A DNA stretch of 64,000 bases from Bombus terrestris (Eukaryota; Arthropoda; Insecta; Hymenoptera; Apidae), in assembly GCF_910591885.1 (NCBI RefSeq), contig NW_025963557.1, forward strand, positions 1,798,001 through 1,862,000, in the 5' to 3' direction. The notes beneath the pieces were generated by a model, which was given only the letters and a program-made list of their open reading frames with translations, had not been told where the DNA came from and did no database searches. Made by a program: the position numbers and the translations under genes. The number at the start of each line of letters is the position of its first letter. Positions within the stretch are counted from its first letter, which is position 1. Shown one piece after another: positions 11,323 through 25,884 of the stretch.

Positions 11323-13322
11323 GGCGTTATGTAGTATTACGATATAACGTATGACGTCATGTGGTATTACGTTATTGCGAATAACGTTATATTGTGTTAC
11401 TTTATGACGTATGACGTCATGTAGTATTACGTTATAACGTATGACGGTATGTAGTATTACGTTATTCCGCATAACGTTGTATAGTGTTACTTTATGAAGT
11501 ATGACGTTATGTTGTATTACGTTATAACGTATGACGTCATGTAGTATTACGTTATAACGTATGGCGTTATGTAGTATTACGATATAACGTATGACGTCAT
11601 GTGGTATTACGTTATTGCGAATAACGTTATATTGTGTTACTTCATGATGTATGACGTCATGTAGTATTACGTTATAACGTATGACGGTATGTAGTATTAC
11701 GTTATTCCGCATAACGTTGTATAGTGTTACTTTATGAAGTATGACGTTATGTTGTATTACGTTATAACGTATGACGTCATGTAGTATTACGTTATAACGT
11801 ATGACGTCGTGTAGTATTACGTTATAACGTATGACGTTATGTATTATTACGATATAACGTAATACGTTATGCAGAATTGGGTTATAACGTATGACGTCAT
11901 GTAGTTTTGCGTTATAACGTATGACGTTACGTAGTATTACGTTATAACGTATGATGTTATGGAGTATTACGTTATAACGTATGACGTCATGTGGTAGTAC
12001 GTAATTACGAATAACGTTATATTGTGTTACTTTATGACGTATGACGTCATGTAGTTTTGCGTTATAACGTATGACGTTATGTAGTATTACGATATAACGT
12101 ATGACGTCATGTGGTATTACGTTATTGCGAATAACGTTATATTGTGTCACTTTATGACGTATGACGTCATGTAGTATTACGTTTTAACGTATGACGGTAT
12201 GTAGTATTGCGTTATTCCGTATAACGTTATATAGTGTTACGTTATAAAGTATGACGTCGTGTAGTATTACGTTATAACGTATGACGTTATGTGGTATTAC
12301 GTTATTACGAATATCGTAATATTGTGTTACTTTATGACGTATGACGTCATGTAGTATTACTTTGTGACGTATGACGTCATGTAGTATTACGTTATAACGT
12401 ATGGCCTTATGTAGTATTACGATATAACGTATGACGTCATGTGGTATTACGTTATTGCGAATAACGTTATATTGTGTTACTTTATGACGTATGACGTCAT
12501 GTAGTATTACGTTATAACGTATGACGGTATGTAGTACTACGTTATTCCGCATAACGTTGTATAGTGTTACTTTATGAAGTATGACGTTATGTTGTATTAC
12601 GTTGTAACGTATGACGTCATGTAGTATTACGTTATAACGTATGGCGTTATGTAGTATTACGATATAACGTATGACGTCATGTGGTATTACGTTATTGCGA
12701 ATAACGTTATATTGTGTTACTTCATGATGTATGACGTCATGTAGTATTACGTTATAACGTATGACGGTATGTAGTATTACGTTATTCCGCATAACGTTGT
12801 ATAGTGTTACTTTATTACGTCTGACGTCATGTAGTATTACGTTATAGCGTATGACGGTATGTAGTATTACGATATAACCTATGACGTCATGTAGTATTAC
12901 GATATAACGTACAACGTTATATAGAATTACGATATAACGTATGACGTCATGTGGTGTTACGTAATTGCGAATAACGTTATATTGTGTTACTTTATGACGT
13001 ATGACGTCATGTAGTATTAGATTACAACGTATGACGTTATGTATTATTACGATATAACGTATGACGTTATGTAGAATTTCGATATAACGTATGACGTCAT
13101 GTGGTGTTACGTAATTGCAAATAACGTTATATTGTGTTACTTTATGACGTATGACGTCATGTAGTATTAGATTACAACGTATGACGTTATGTATTATTAC
13201 GATACAACGTATGACGTTATATATTACTACGATATAACGTATGACGTTATGCAGTATTAGGTTATAACGTATGACGTCATGTGGTATTACGTTATTACGA
13301 ATAACGTTATATTGTGTTACTT

Positions 13323-13441
13323 TATGTAGTATGACTTATGTAGTATGACGTGATGTAGCATTTCTTTATAATGTATGACGTTATGTAGCATTACGGTATT
13401 ACGAATAACGTTGTACTGTGCTACTTTATAAAGTGTTACGT
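13323..13441. repeat. Junction block, type alpha, 119 bp (-1 phase)
   Basis: The block reads as eight half-units. The first is 14 bp, TATGTAGTATGACT, lacking one base of GACGT. The second is TATGTAGTATGACGT and the third GATGTAGCATTTCTT. Then follow TATAATG, TATGTAGCATTACGG, TATTACG, a TGTACTGTGCTACTT half and TATAAAGTGTTACGT. Three halves of the second-half type (ATGTAG) stand in a row, so the array steps out of register and then steps back. The net change is 120 minus 1. The preceding unit starts TATTACG. Confidence 0.85.
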
Positions 13442-13681
13442 TATAACGTATGACGTCGTGTAGTAATACGTTATAACGTATGACGTTATGTATTATTACG
13501 ATATAACGTAATACGTTATGCAGAATTGGGTTATAACGTATGACGTCATGTAGTTTTGCGTTATAACGTATGACGTTATATATTACTACGATATAACGTA
13601 TGACGTTATGCAGTATTAGGTTATAACGTATGACGTCATGTGGTATTACGTTATCACGAATAACGTTATATTGTGTTACTT

Positions 13682-13800
13682 TATGTAGTATGACTTATGT
13701 AGTATGACGTGATGTAGCATTTCTTTATAATGTATGACGTTATGTAGCATTACGGTATTACGAATAACGTTGTACTGTGCTACTTTATAAAGTGTTACGT
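13682..13800. repeat. Junction block, type alpha, 119 bp
   Basis: Same block, 359 bp after the first. The preceding unit starts TATCACG, a variant that separates this sub-lineage from the TATTACG one. Confidence 0.85.
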
Positions 13801-14670
13801 TATAACGTATGACGTCGTGTAGTAATACGTTATAACGTATGACGTTATGTATTATTACGATATAACGTAATACGTTATGCAGAATTGGGTTATAACGTAT
13901 GACGTCATGTAGTTTTGCGTTATAACGTATGACGTTACGTAGTATTACGTTATAACGTATGACGTTATGTATTATTACGATATAACGTATGACGTCATGT
14001 AGTATTACGTTATAACGTATGACGTCATGTAGTATTACGTTATAACGTATGGCGTTATGTAGTATTACGATATAACGTATGACGTCATGTGGTATTACGT
14101 TATTGCGAATAACGTTATATTGTGTTACTTCATGATGTATGACGTCATGTAGTATTACGTTATAACGTATGACGGTATGTAGTATTACGTTATTCCGCAT
14201 AACGTTGTATAGTGTTACTTTATGAAGTATGACGTTATGTTGTATTACGTTATAACGTATGACGTCATGTAGTATTACGTTATAACGTATGACGTCGTGT
14301 AGTATTACGTTATAACGTATGACGTTATGTATTATTACGATATAACGTAATACGTTATGCAGAATTGGGTTATAACGTATGACGTCATGTAGTTTTGCGT
14401 TATAACGTATGACGTTACGTAGTATTACGTTATAACGTATGATGTTATGGAGTATTACGTTATTGCGAATAACGTTATATTGTGTCACTTTATGACGTAT
14501 GACGTCATGTAGTATTACGTTTTAACGTATGACGGTATGTAGTATTGCGTTATTCCGTATAACGTTATATAGTGTTACGTTATAAAGTATGACGTCGTGT
14601 AGTATTACGTTATAACGTATGACGTCATGTGGTATTACGTTATCACGAATAACGTTATATTGTGTTACTT

Positions 14671-14789
14671 TATGTAGTATGACTTATGTAGTATGACGTG
14701 ATGTAGCATTTCTTTATAATGTATGACGTTATGTAGCATTACGGTATTACGAATAACGTTGTACTGTGCTACTTTATAAAGTGTTACGT
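14671..14789. repeat. Junction block, type alpha, 119 bp
   Basis: TATCACG sub-lineage. Its partner lies 7,017 bp downstream. Confidence 0.85.
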
Positions 14790-16244
14790 TATAACGTATG
14801 ACGTCGTGTAGTAATACGTTATAACGTATGACGTTATGTATTATTACGATATAACGTAATACGTTATGCAGAATTGGGTTATAACGTATGACGTCATGTA
14901 GTTTTGCGTTATAACGTATGACGTTACGTAGTATTACGTTATAACGTATGACGTTATGTATTATTACGATATAACGTATGACGTCATGTAGTATTACGTT
15001 ATAACGTATGACGTCATGTAGTATTACGTTATAACGTATGGCGTTATGTAGTATTACGATATAACGTATGACGTCATGTGGTAGTACGTAATTACGAATA
15101 ACGTTATATTGTGTTACTTTATGACGTATGACGTCATGTAGTTTTGCGTTATAACGTATGACGTTATGTAGTATTACGATATAACGTATGACGTCATGTG
15201 GTATTACGTTATTGCGAATAACGTTATATTGTGTCACTTTATGACGTATGACGTCATGTAGTATTACGTTTTAACGTATGACGGTATGTAGTATTGCGTT
15301 ATTCCGTATAACGTTATATAGTGTTACGTTATAAAGTATGACGTCGTGTAGTATTACGTTATAACGTATGACGTTATGTGGTATTACGTTATTACGAATA
15401 TCGTAATATTGTGTTACTTTATGACGTATGACGTCATGTAGTATTACTTTGTGACGTATGACGTCATGTAGTATTACGTTATAACGTATGGCCTTATGTA
15501 GTATTACGATATAACGTATGACGTCATGTGGTATTACGTTATTGCGAATAACGTTATATTGTGTTACTTTATGACGTATGACGTCATGTAGTATTACGTT
15601 ATAACGTATGACGGTATGTAGTACTACGTTATTCCGCATAACGTTGTATAGTGTTACTTTATGAAGTATGACGTTATGTTGTATTACGTTGTAATGTATG
15701 ACGTCATGTAGTATTACGTTATAACGTATGGCGTTATGTAGTATTACGATATAACGTATGACGTCATGTGGTATTACGTTATTGCGAATAACGTTATATT
15801 GTGTTACTTCATGATGTATGACGTCATGTAGTATTACGTTATAACGTATGACGGTATGTAGTATTACGTTATTCCGCATAACGTTGTATAGTGTTACTTT
15901 ATTACGTATGACGTCATGTAGTATTACGTTATAACGTATGACGGTATGTAGTACTACGTTATTCCGCATAACGTTGTATAGTGTTACTTTATGAAGTATG
16001 ACGTTATGTTGTATTACGTTGTAATGTATGACGTCATGTAGTATTACGTTATAACGTATGGCGTTATGTAGTATTACGATATAACGTATGACGTCATGTG
16101 GTATTACGTTATTGCGAATAACGTTATATTGTGTTACTTCATGATGTATGACGTCATGTAGTATTACGTTATAACGTATGACGGTATGTAGTATTACGTT
16201 ATTCCGCATAACGTTGTATAGTGTTACTTTATGAAGTATGACGT

Positions 16245-18325
16245 CATGTAGTATTACGTTATAGCGTATGACGGTATGTAGTATTACGATATAACCTATG
16301 ACGTCATGTAGTATTACGTTATAGCGTATGACGGTATGTAGTATTACGATATAACCTATGACGTCATGTAGTATTACGATATAACGTACAACGTTATATA
16401 GAATTACGATATAACGTATGACGTCATGTGGTGTTACGTAATTGCGAATAACGTTATATTGTGTTACTTTATGACGTATGACGTCATGTAGTATTACGTT
16501 ATAACGTATGACGGTATGTAGTATTACGTTATTCATCATAACGTTGTATAGTGTTACTTTATGAAGTATGACGTTATGTTGTATTACGTTATAACGTATG
16601 ACGTCATGTAGTATTACGTTATAACGTATGGCGTTATGTAGTATTACGATATAACGTATGACGTCATGTGGTATTACGTTATTGCGAATAACGTTATATT
16701 GTGTTACTTCATGATGTATGACGTCATGTAGTATTACGTTATAACGTATGACGGTATGTAGTATTACGTTATTCCGCATAACGTTGTATAGTGTTACTTT
16801 ATGAAGTATGACGTTATGTTGTATTACGTTATAACGTATGACGTCATGTAGTATTACGTTATAACGTATGACGTCGTGTAGTATTACGTTATAACGTATG
16901 ACGTTATGTATTATTACGATATAACGTAATACGTTATGCAGAATTGGGTTATAACGTATGACGTCATGTAGTTTTGCGTTATAACGTATGACGTTACGTA
17001 GTATTACGTTATAACGTATGATGTTATGGAGTATTACGTTATAACGTATGACGTCATGTGGTAGTACGTAATTACGAATAACGTTATATTGTGTTACTTT
17101 ATGACGTATGACGTCATGTAGTTTTGCGTTATAACGTATGACGTTATGTAGTATTACGATATAACGTATGACGTCATGTGGTATTACGTTATTGCGAATA
17201 ACGTTATATTGTGTCACTTTATGACGTATGACGTCATGTAGTATTACGTTTTAACGTATGACGGTATGTAGTATTGCGTTATTCCGTATAACGTTATATA
17301 GTGTTACGTTATAAAGTATGACGTCGTGTAGTATTACGTTATAACTTATGACGTTATGTGGTATTACGTTATTACGAATATCGTAATATTGTGTTACTTT
17401 ATGACGTATGACGTCATGTAGTATTACTTTGTGACGTATGACGTCATGTAGTATTACGTTATAACGTATGGCCTTATGTAGTATTACGATATAACGTATG
17501 ACGTCATGTGGTATTACGTTATTGCGAATAACGTTATATTGTGTTACTTTATGACGTATGACGTCATGTAGTATTACGTTATAACGTATGACGGTATGTA
17601 GTACTACGTTATTCCGCATAACGTTGTATAGTGTTACTTTATGAAGTATGACGTTATGTTGTATTACGTTGTAACGTATGACGTCATGTAGTATTACGTT
17701 ATAACGTATGGCGTTATGTAGTATTACGATATAACGTATGACGTCATGTGGTATTACGTTATTGCGAATAACGTTATATTGTGTTACTTCATGATGTATG
17801 ACGTCATGTAGTATTACGTTATAACGTGTGACGGTATGTAGTATTACGTTATTCCGCATAACGTTGTATAGTGTTACTTTATTACGTCTGACGTCATGTA
17901 GTATTACGTTATAGCGTATGACGGTATGTAGTATTACGATATAACCTATGACGTCATGTAGTATTACGATATAACGTACAACGTTATATAGAATTACGAT
18001 ATAACGTATGACGTCATGTGGTGTTACGTAATTGCGAATAACGTTATATTGTGTTACTTTATGACGTATGACGTCATGTAGTATTAGATTACAACGTATG
18101 ACGTTATGTATTATTACGATATAACGTATGACGTTATGTAGAATTTCGATATAACGTATGACGTCATGTGGTGTTACGTAATTGCAAATAACGTTATATT
18201 GTGTTACTTTATGACGTATGACGTCATGTAGTATTAGATTACAACGTATGACGTTATGTATTATTACGATACAACGTATGACGTTATATATTACTACGAT
18301 ATAACGTATGACGTTATGCAGTATT
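16245..18325. repeat. 2.1-kb block, source copy (offset 2,638)
   Basis: It begins with two successive TATAGCG/TATAACC unit pairs and ends near a GCAGTATTAGG unit. The same 2.1 kb occurs 2,638 bp to the right. It overlaps the right part of the 7,017-bp block, so the duplications are nested. Which copy is older is not known. Confidence 0.8.
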
Positions 18326-18389
18326 AGGTTATAACGTATGACGTCATGTGGTATTACGTTATTACGAATAACGTTATATTGTGTTACTT

Positions 18390-18508
18390 TATGTAGTATG
18401 ACTTATGTAGTATGACGTGATGTAGCATTTCTTTATAATGTATGACGTTATGTAGCATTACGGTATTACGAATAACGTTGTACTGTGCTACTTTATAAAG
18501 TGTTACGT
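18390..18508. repeat. Junction block, type alpha, 119 bp
   Basis: TATTACG sub-lineage. It corresponds to 13,323 (offset 5,067) and 25,407 (offset 7,017). Confidence 0.85.
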
Positions 18509-18748
18509 TATAACGTATGACGTCGTGTAGTAATACGTTATAACGTATGACGTTATGTATTATTACGATATAACGTAATACGTTATGCAGAATTGGGTTA
18601 TAACGTATGACGTCATGTAGTTTTGCGTTATAACGTATGACGTTATATATTACTACGATATAACGTATGACGTTATGCAGTATTAGGTTATAACGTATGA
18701 CGTCATGTGGTATTACGTTATCACGAATAACGTTATATTGTGTTACTT

Positions 18749-18867
18749 TATGTAGTATGACTTATGTAGTATGACGTGATGTAGCATTTCTTTATAATGT
18801 ATGACGTTATGTAGCATTACGGTATTACGAATAACGTTGTACTGTGCTACTTTATAAAGTGTTACGT
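18749..18867. repeat. Junction block, type alpha, 119 bp
   Basis: TATCACG sub-lineage. The downstream unit is GTCATG instead of GTCGTG because the inserted 2.1-kb copy starts here. Confidence 0.85.
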
Positions 18868-18882
18868 TATAACGTATGACGT

Positions 18883-20963
18883 CATGTAGTATTACGTTAT
18901 AGCGTATGACGGTATGTAGTATTACGATATAACCTATGACGTCATGTAGTATTACGTTATAGCGTATGACGGTATGTAGTATTACGATATAACCTATGAC
19001 GTCATGTAGTATTACGATATAACGTACAACGTTATATAGAATTACGATATAACGTATGACGTCATGTGGTGTTACGTAATTGCGAATAACGTTATATTGT
19101 GTTACTTTATGACGTATGACGTCATGTAGTATTACGTTATAACGTATGACGGTATGTAGTATTACGTTATTCATCATAACGTTGTATAGTGTTACTTTAT
19201 GAAGTATGACGTTATGTTGTATTACGTTATAACGTATGACGTCATGTAGTATTACGTTATAACGTATGGCGTTATGTAGTATTACGATATAACGTATGAC
19301 GTCATGTGGTATTACGTTATTGCGAATAACGTTATATTGTGTTACTTCATGATGTATGACGTCATGTAGTATTACGTTATAACGTATGACGGTATGTAGT
19401 ATTACGTTATTCCGCATAACGTTGTATAGTGTTACTTTATGAAGTATGACGTTATGTTGTATTACGTTATAACGTATGACGTCATGTAGTATTACGTTAT
19501 AACGTATGACGTCGTGTAGTATTACGTTATAACGTATGACGTTATGTATTATTACGATATAACGTAATACGTTATGCAGAATTGGGTTATAACGTATGAC
19601 GTCATGTAGTTTTGCGTTATAACGTATGACGTTACGTAGTATTACGTTATAACGTATGATGTTATGGAGTATTACGTTATAACGTATGACGTCATGTGGT
19701 AGTACGTAATTACGAATAACGTTATATTGTGTTACTTTATGACGTATGACGTCATGTAGTTTTGCGTTATAACGTATGACGTTATGTAGTATTACGATAT
19801 AACGTATGACGTCATGTGGTATTACGTTATTGCGAATAACGTTATATTGTGTCACTTTATGACGTATGACGTCATGTAGTATTACGTTTTAACGTATGAC
19901 GGTATGTAGTATTGCGTTATTCCGTATAACGTTATATAGTGTTACGTTATAAAGTATGACGTCGTGTAGTATTACGTTATAACTTATGACGTTATGTGGT
20001 ATTACGTTATTACGAATATCGTAATATTGTGTTACTTTATGACGTATGACGTCATGTAGTATTACTTTGTGACGTATGACGTCATGTAGTATTACGTTAT
20101 AACGTATGGCCTTATGTAGTATTACGATATAACGTATGACGTCATGTGGTATTACGTTATTGCGAATAACGTTATATTGTGTTACTTTATGACGTATGAC
20201 GTCATGTAGTATTACGTTATAACGTATGACGGTATGTAGTACTACGTTATTCCGCATAACGTTGTATAGTGTTACTTTATGAAGTATGACGTTATGTTGT
20301 ATTACGTTGTAACGTATGACGTCATGTAGTATTACGTTATAACGTATGGCGTTATGTAGTATTACGATATAACGTATGACGTCATGTGGTATTACGTTAT
20401 TGCGAATAACGTTATATTGTGTTACTTCATGATGTATGACGTCATGTAGTATTACGTTATAACGTGTGACGGTATGTAGTATTACGTTATTCCGCATAAC
20501 GTTGTATAGTGTTACTTTATTACGTCTGACGTCATGTAGTATTACGTTATAGCGTATGACGGTATGTAGTATTACGATATAACCTATGACGTCATGTAGT
20601 ATTACGATATAACGTACAACGTTATATAGAATTACGATATAACGTATGACGTCATGTGGTGTTACGTAATTGCGAATAACGTTATATTGTGTTACTTTAT
20701 GACGTATGACGTCATGTAGTATTAGATTACAACGTATGACGTTATGTATTATTACGATATAACGTATGACGTTATGTAGAATTTCGATATAACGTATGAC
20801 GTCATGTGGTGTTACGTAATTGCAAATAACGTTATATTGTGTTACTTTATGACGTATGACGTCATGTAGTATTAGATTACAACGTATGACGTTATGTATT
20901 ATTACGATACAACGTATGACGTTATATATTACTACGATATAACGTATGACGTTATGCAGTATT
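18883..20963. repeat. 2.1-kb block, second copy (offset 2,638)
   Basis: It follows directly after the junction block at 18,749 and breaks at 20,963, where ATTACG replaces ATTAGG. Its left joint is abrupt: the unit after the junction block reads GTCATG where every other -1 type block is followed by GTCGTG. Confidence 0.8.
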
Positions 20964-21626
20964 ACGTTATAACGTATGGCGTTATGTAGTATTACGATAT
21001 AACGTATGACGTCATGTGGTATTACGTTATTGCGAATAACGTTATATTGTGTTACTTCATGATGTATGACGTCATGTAGTATTACGTTATAACGTATGAC
21101 GGTATGTAGTATTACGTTATTCCGCATAACGTTGTATAGTGTTACTTTATGAAGTATGACGTTATGTTGTATTACGTTATAACGTATGACGTCATGTAGT
21201 ATTACGTTATAACGTATGACGTCGTGTAGTATTACGTTATAACGTATGACGTTATGTATTATTACGATATAACGTAATACGTTATGCAGAATTGGGTTAT
21301 AACGTATGACGTCATGTAGTTTTGCGTTATAACGTATGACGTTACGTAGTATTACGTTATAACGTATGACGTTATGTATTATTACGATATAACGTATGAC
21401 GTCATGTAGTATTACGTTATAACGTATGACGTCATGTAGTATTACGTTATAACGTATGGCGTTATGTAGTATTACGATATAACGTATGACGTCATGTGGT
21501 ATTACGTTATTGCGAATAACGTTATATTGTGTTACTTCATGATGTATGACGTCATGTAGTATTACGTTATAACGTATGACGTTATATATTACTACGATAT
21601 AACGTATGACGTTATGCAGTATTAGG
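20964..21626. repeat. Filler between the 2.1-kb copy and block B
   Basis: Units here resemble 13,950-14,400 (GGCGTTATG, then GTCGTGTAG, then the AATACGTTATGCAG unit), followed by a short stretch leading to the next junction block. I see nothing but monomers. Confidence 0.6.
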
Positions 21627-21687
21627 TTATAACGTATGACGTCATGTGGTATTACGTTATCACGAATAACGTTATATTGTGTTACTT

Positions 21688-21806
21688 TATGTAGTATGAC
21701 TTATGTAGTATGACGTGATGTAGCATTTCTTTATAATGTATGACGTTATGTAGCATTACGGTATTACGAATAACGTTGTACTGTGCTACTTTATAAAGTG
21801 TTACGT
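21688..21806. repeat. Junction block, type alpha, 119 bp
   Basis: TATCACG sub-lineage, partner of 14,671. Confidence 0.85.
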
Positions 21807-24800
21807 TATAACGTATGACGTCGTGTAGTAATACGTTATAACGTATGACGTTATGTATTATTACGATATAACGTAATACGTTATGCAGAATTGGGTTATA
21901 ACGTATGACGTCATGTAGTTTTGCGTTATAACGTATGACGTTACGTAGTATTACGTTATAACGTATGACGTTATGTATTATTACGATATAACGTATGACG
22001 TCATGTAGTATTACGTTATAACGTATGACGTCATGTAGTATTACGTTATAACGTATGGCGTTATGTAGTATTACGATATAACGTATGACGTCATGTGGTA
22101 TTACGTTATTGCGAATAACGTTATATTGTGTTACTTCATGATGTATGACGTCATGTAGTATTACGTTATAACGTATGACGGTATGTAGTATTACGTTATT
22201 CCGCATAACGTTGTATAGTGTTACTTTATGAAGTATGACGTTATGTTGTATTACGTTATAACGTATGACGTCATGTAGTATTACGTTATAACGTATGACG
22301 TCGTGTAGTATTACGTTATAACGTATGACGTTATGTATTATTACGATATAACGTAATACGTTATGCAGAATTGGGTTATAACGTATGACGTCATGTAGTT
22401 TTGCGTTATAACGTATGACGTTACGTAGTATTACGTTATAACGTATGATGTTATGGAGTATTACGTTATAACGTATGACGTCATGTGGTAGTACGTAATT
22501 ACGAATAACGTTATATTGTGTTACTTTATGACGTATGACGTCATGTAGTTTTGCGTTATAACGTATGACGTTATGTAGTATTACGATATAACGTATGACG
22601 TCATGTGGTATTACGTTATTGCGAATAACGTTATATTGTGTCACTTTATGACGTATGACGTCATGTAGTATTACGTTTTAACGTATGACGGTATGTAGTA
22701 TTGCGTTATTCCGTATAACGTTATATAGTGTTACGTTATAAAGTATGACGTCGTGTAGTATTACGTTATAACGTATGACGTTATGTGGTATTACGTTATT
22801 ACGAATATCGTAATATTGTGTTACTTTATGACGTATGAAGTCATGTAGTATTACTTTGTGACGTATGACGTCATGTAGTATTACGTTATAACGTATGGCC
22901 TTATGTAGTATTACGATATAACGTATGACGTCATGTGGTATTACGTTATTGCGAATAACGTTATATTGTGTTACTTTATGACGTATGACGTCATGTGGTA
23001 TTACGTTATAACGTATGACGGTATGTAGTACTACGTTATTCCGCATAACGTTGTATAGTGTTACTTTATGAAGTATGACGTTATGTTGTATTACGTTGTA
23101 ATGTATGACGTCATGTAGTATTACGTTATAACGTATGGCGTTATGTAGTATTACGATATAACGTATGACGTCATGTGGTATTACGTTATTGCGAATAACG
23201 TTATATTGTGTTACTTCATGATGTATGACGTCATGTAGTATTACGTTATAACGTATGACGGTATGTAGTATTACGTTATTCCGCATAACGTTGTATAGTG
23301 TTACTTTATTACGTATGACGTCATGTAGTATTACGTTATAGCGTATGACGGTATGTAGTATTACGATATAACCTATGACGTCATGTAGTATTACGATATA
23401 ACGTACAACGTTATATAGAATTACGATATAACGTATGACGTCATGTGGTGTTACGTAATTGCGAATAACGTTATATTGTGTTACTTTATGACGTATGACG
23501 TCATGTAGTATTACGTTATAACGTATGACGGTATGTAGTATTACGTTATTCATCATAACGTTGTATAGTGTTACTTTATGAAGTATGACGTTATGTTGTA
23601 TTACGTTATAACGTATGACGTCATGTAGTATTACGTTATAACGTATGGCGTTATGTAGTATTACGATATAACGTATGACGTCATGTGGTATTACGTTATT
23701 GCGAATAACGTTATATTGTGTTACTTCATGATGTATGACGTCATGTAGTATTACGTTATAACGTATGACGGTATGTAGTATTACGTTATTCCGCATAACG
23801 TTGTATAGTGTTACTTTATGAAGTATGACGTTATGTTGTATTACGTTATAACGTATGACGTCATGTAGTATTACGTTATAACGTATGACGTCGTGTAGTA
23901 TTACGTTATAACGTATGACGTTATGTATTATTACGATATAACGTAATACGTTATGCAGAATTGGGTTATAACGTATGACGTCATGTAGTTTTGCGTTATA
24001 ACGTATGACGTTACGTAGTATTACGTTATAACGTATGATGTTATGGAGTATTACGTTATAACGTATGACGTCATGTGGTAGTACGTAATTACGAATAACG
24101 TTATATTGTGTTACTTTATGACGTATGACGTCATGTAGTTTTGCGTTATAACGTATGACGTTATGTAGTATTACGATATAACGTATGACGTCATGTGGTA
24201 TTACGTTATTGCGAATAACGTTATATTGTGTCACTTTATGACGTATGACGTCATGTAGTATTACGTTTTAACGTATGACGGTATGTAGTATTGCGTTATT
24301 CCGTATAACGTTATATAGTGTTACGTTATAAAGTATGACGTCGTGTAGTATTACGTTATAACTTATGACGTTATGTGGTATTACGTTATTACGAATATCG
24401 TAATATTGTGTTACTTTATGACGTATGACGTCATGTAGTATTACTTTGTGACGTATGACGTCATGTAGTATTACGTTATAACGTATGGCCTTATGTAGTA
24501 TTACGATATAACGTATGACGTCATGTGGTATTACGTTATTGCGAATAACGTTATATTGTGTTACTTTATGACGTATGACGTCATGTAGTATTACGTTATA
24601 ACGTATGACGGTATGTAGTACTACGTTATTCCGCATAACGTTGTATAGTGTTACTTTATGAAGTATGACGTTATGTTGTATTACGTTGTAACGTATGACG
24701 TCATGTAGTATTACGTTATAACGTATGGCGTTATGTAGTATTACGATATAACGTATGACGTCATGTGGTATTACGTTATTGCGAATAACGTTATATTGTG

Positions 24801-25406
24801 TTACTTCATGATGTATGACGTCATGTAGTATTACGTTATAACGTGTGACGGTATGTAGTATTACGTTATTCCGCATAACGTTGTATAGTGTTACTTTATT
24901 ACGTCTGACGTCATGTAGTATTACGTTATAGCGTATGACGGTATGTAGTATTACGATATAACCTATGACGTCATGTAGTATTACGATATAACGTACAACG
25001 TTATATAGAATTACGATATAACGTATGACGTCATGTGGTGTTACGTAATTGCGAATAACGTTATATTGTGTTACTTTATGACGTATGACGTCATGTAGTA
25101 TTAGATTACAACGTATGACGTTATGTATTATTACGATATAACGTATGACGTTATGTAGAATTTCGATATAACGTATGACGTCATGTGGTGTTACGTAATT
25201 GCAAATAACGTTATATTGTGTTACTTTATGACGTATGACGTCATGTAGTATTAGATTACAACGTATGACGTTATGTATTATTACGATACAACGTATGACG
25301 TTATATATTACTACGACATAACGTATGACGTTATGCAGTATTAGGTTATAACGTATGACGTCATGTGGTATTACGTTATTACGAATAACGTTATATTGTG
25401 TTACTT

Positions 25407-25525
25407 TATGTAGTATGACTTATGTAGTATGACGTGATGTAGCATTTCTTTATAATGTATGACGTTATGTAGCATTACGGTATTACGAATAACGTTGTAC
25501 TGTGCTACTTTATAAAGTGTTACGT
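25407..25525. repeat. Junction block, type alpha, 119 bp
   Basis: TATTACG sub-lineage, partner of 18,390 and source of the copy at 27,896. Confidence 0.85.
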
Positions 25526-25765
25526 TATAACGTATGACGTCGTGTAGTAATACGTTATAACGTATGACGTTATGTATTATTACGATATAACGTAATACGT
25601 TATGCAGAATTGGGTTATAACGTATGACGTCATGTAGTTTTGCGTTATAACGTATGACGTTATATATTACTACGATATAACGTATGACGTTATGCAGTAT
25701 TAGGTTATAACGTATGACGTCATGTGGTATTACGTTATCACGAATAACGTTATATTGTGTTACTT

Positions 25766-25884
25766 TATGTAGTATGACTTATGTAGTATGACGTGATGTA
25801 GCATTTCTTTATAATGTATGACGTTATGTAGCATTACGGTATTACGAATAACGTTGTACTGTGCTACTTTATAAAGTGTTACGT
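25766..25884. repeat. Junction block, type alpha, 119 bp
   Basis: TATCACG sub-lineage, partner of 18,749. Confidence 0.85.

Larger units (their letters stand above)
11323..14610. repeat. Transition segment with the first two junction blocks
   Basis: It opens with 240-bp repeats (11,401, 11,641). From about 12,170 to 13,800 it holds a module that recurs at 17,237 onward (offset 5,067) and again at 24,254 (a further 7,017). The junction blocks at 13,323 and 13,682 are the first in the window. Confidence 0.75.
14610..18885. repeat. 4.3-kb block, copy A of the 7,017-bp offset pair
   Basis: Junction blocks at 14,671, 18,390 and 18,749 have counterparts exactly 7,017 bp downstream. Within the block, copy A lacks 390 bp (13 units) that copy B has near 14,790-15,240, and has 390 bp that copy B lacks near 15,270-17,217. 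The two changes cancel. Confidence 0.85.

Noticed and set aside
13323..13441. Junction block as a mobile-element remnant
   Set aside because: It can be read entirely as eight half-units of the satellite with one missing base. It has no terminal repeats or foreign sequence of its own.
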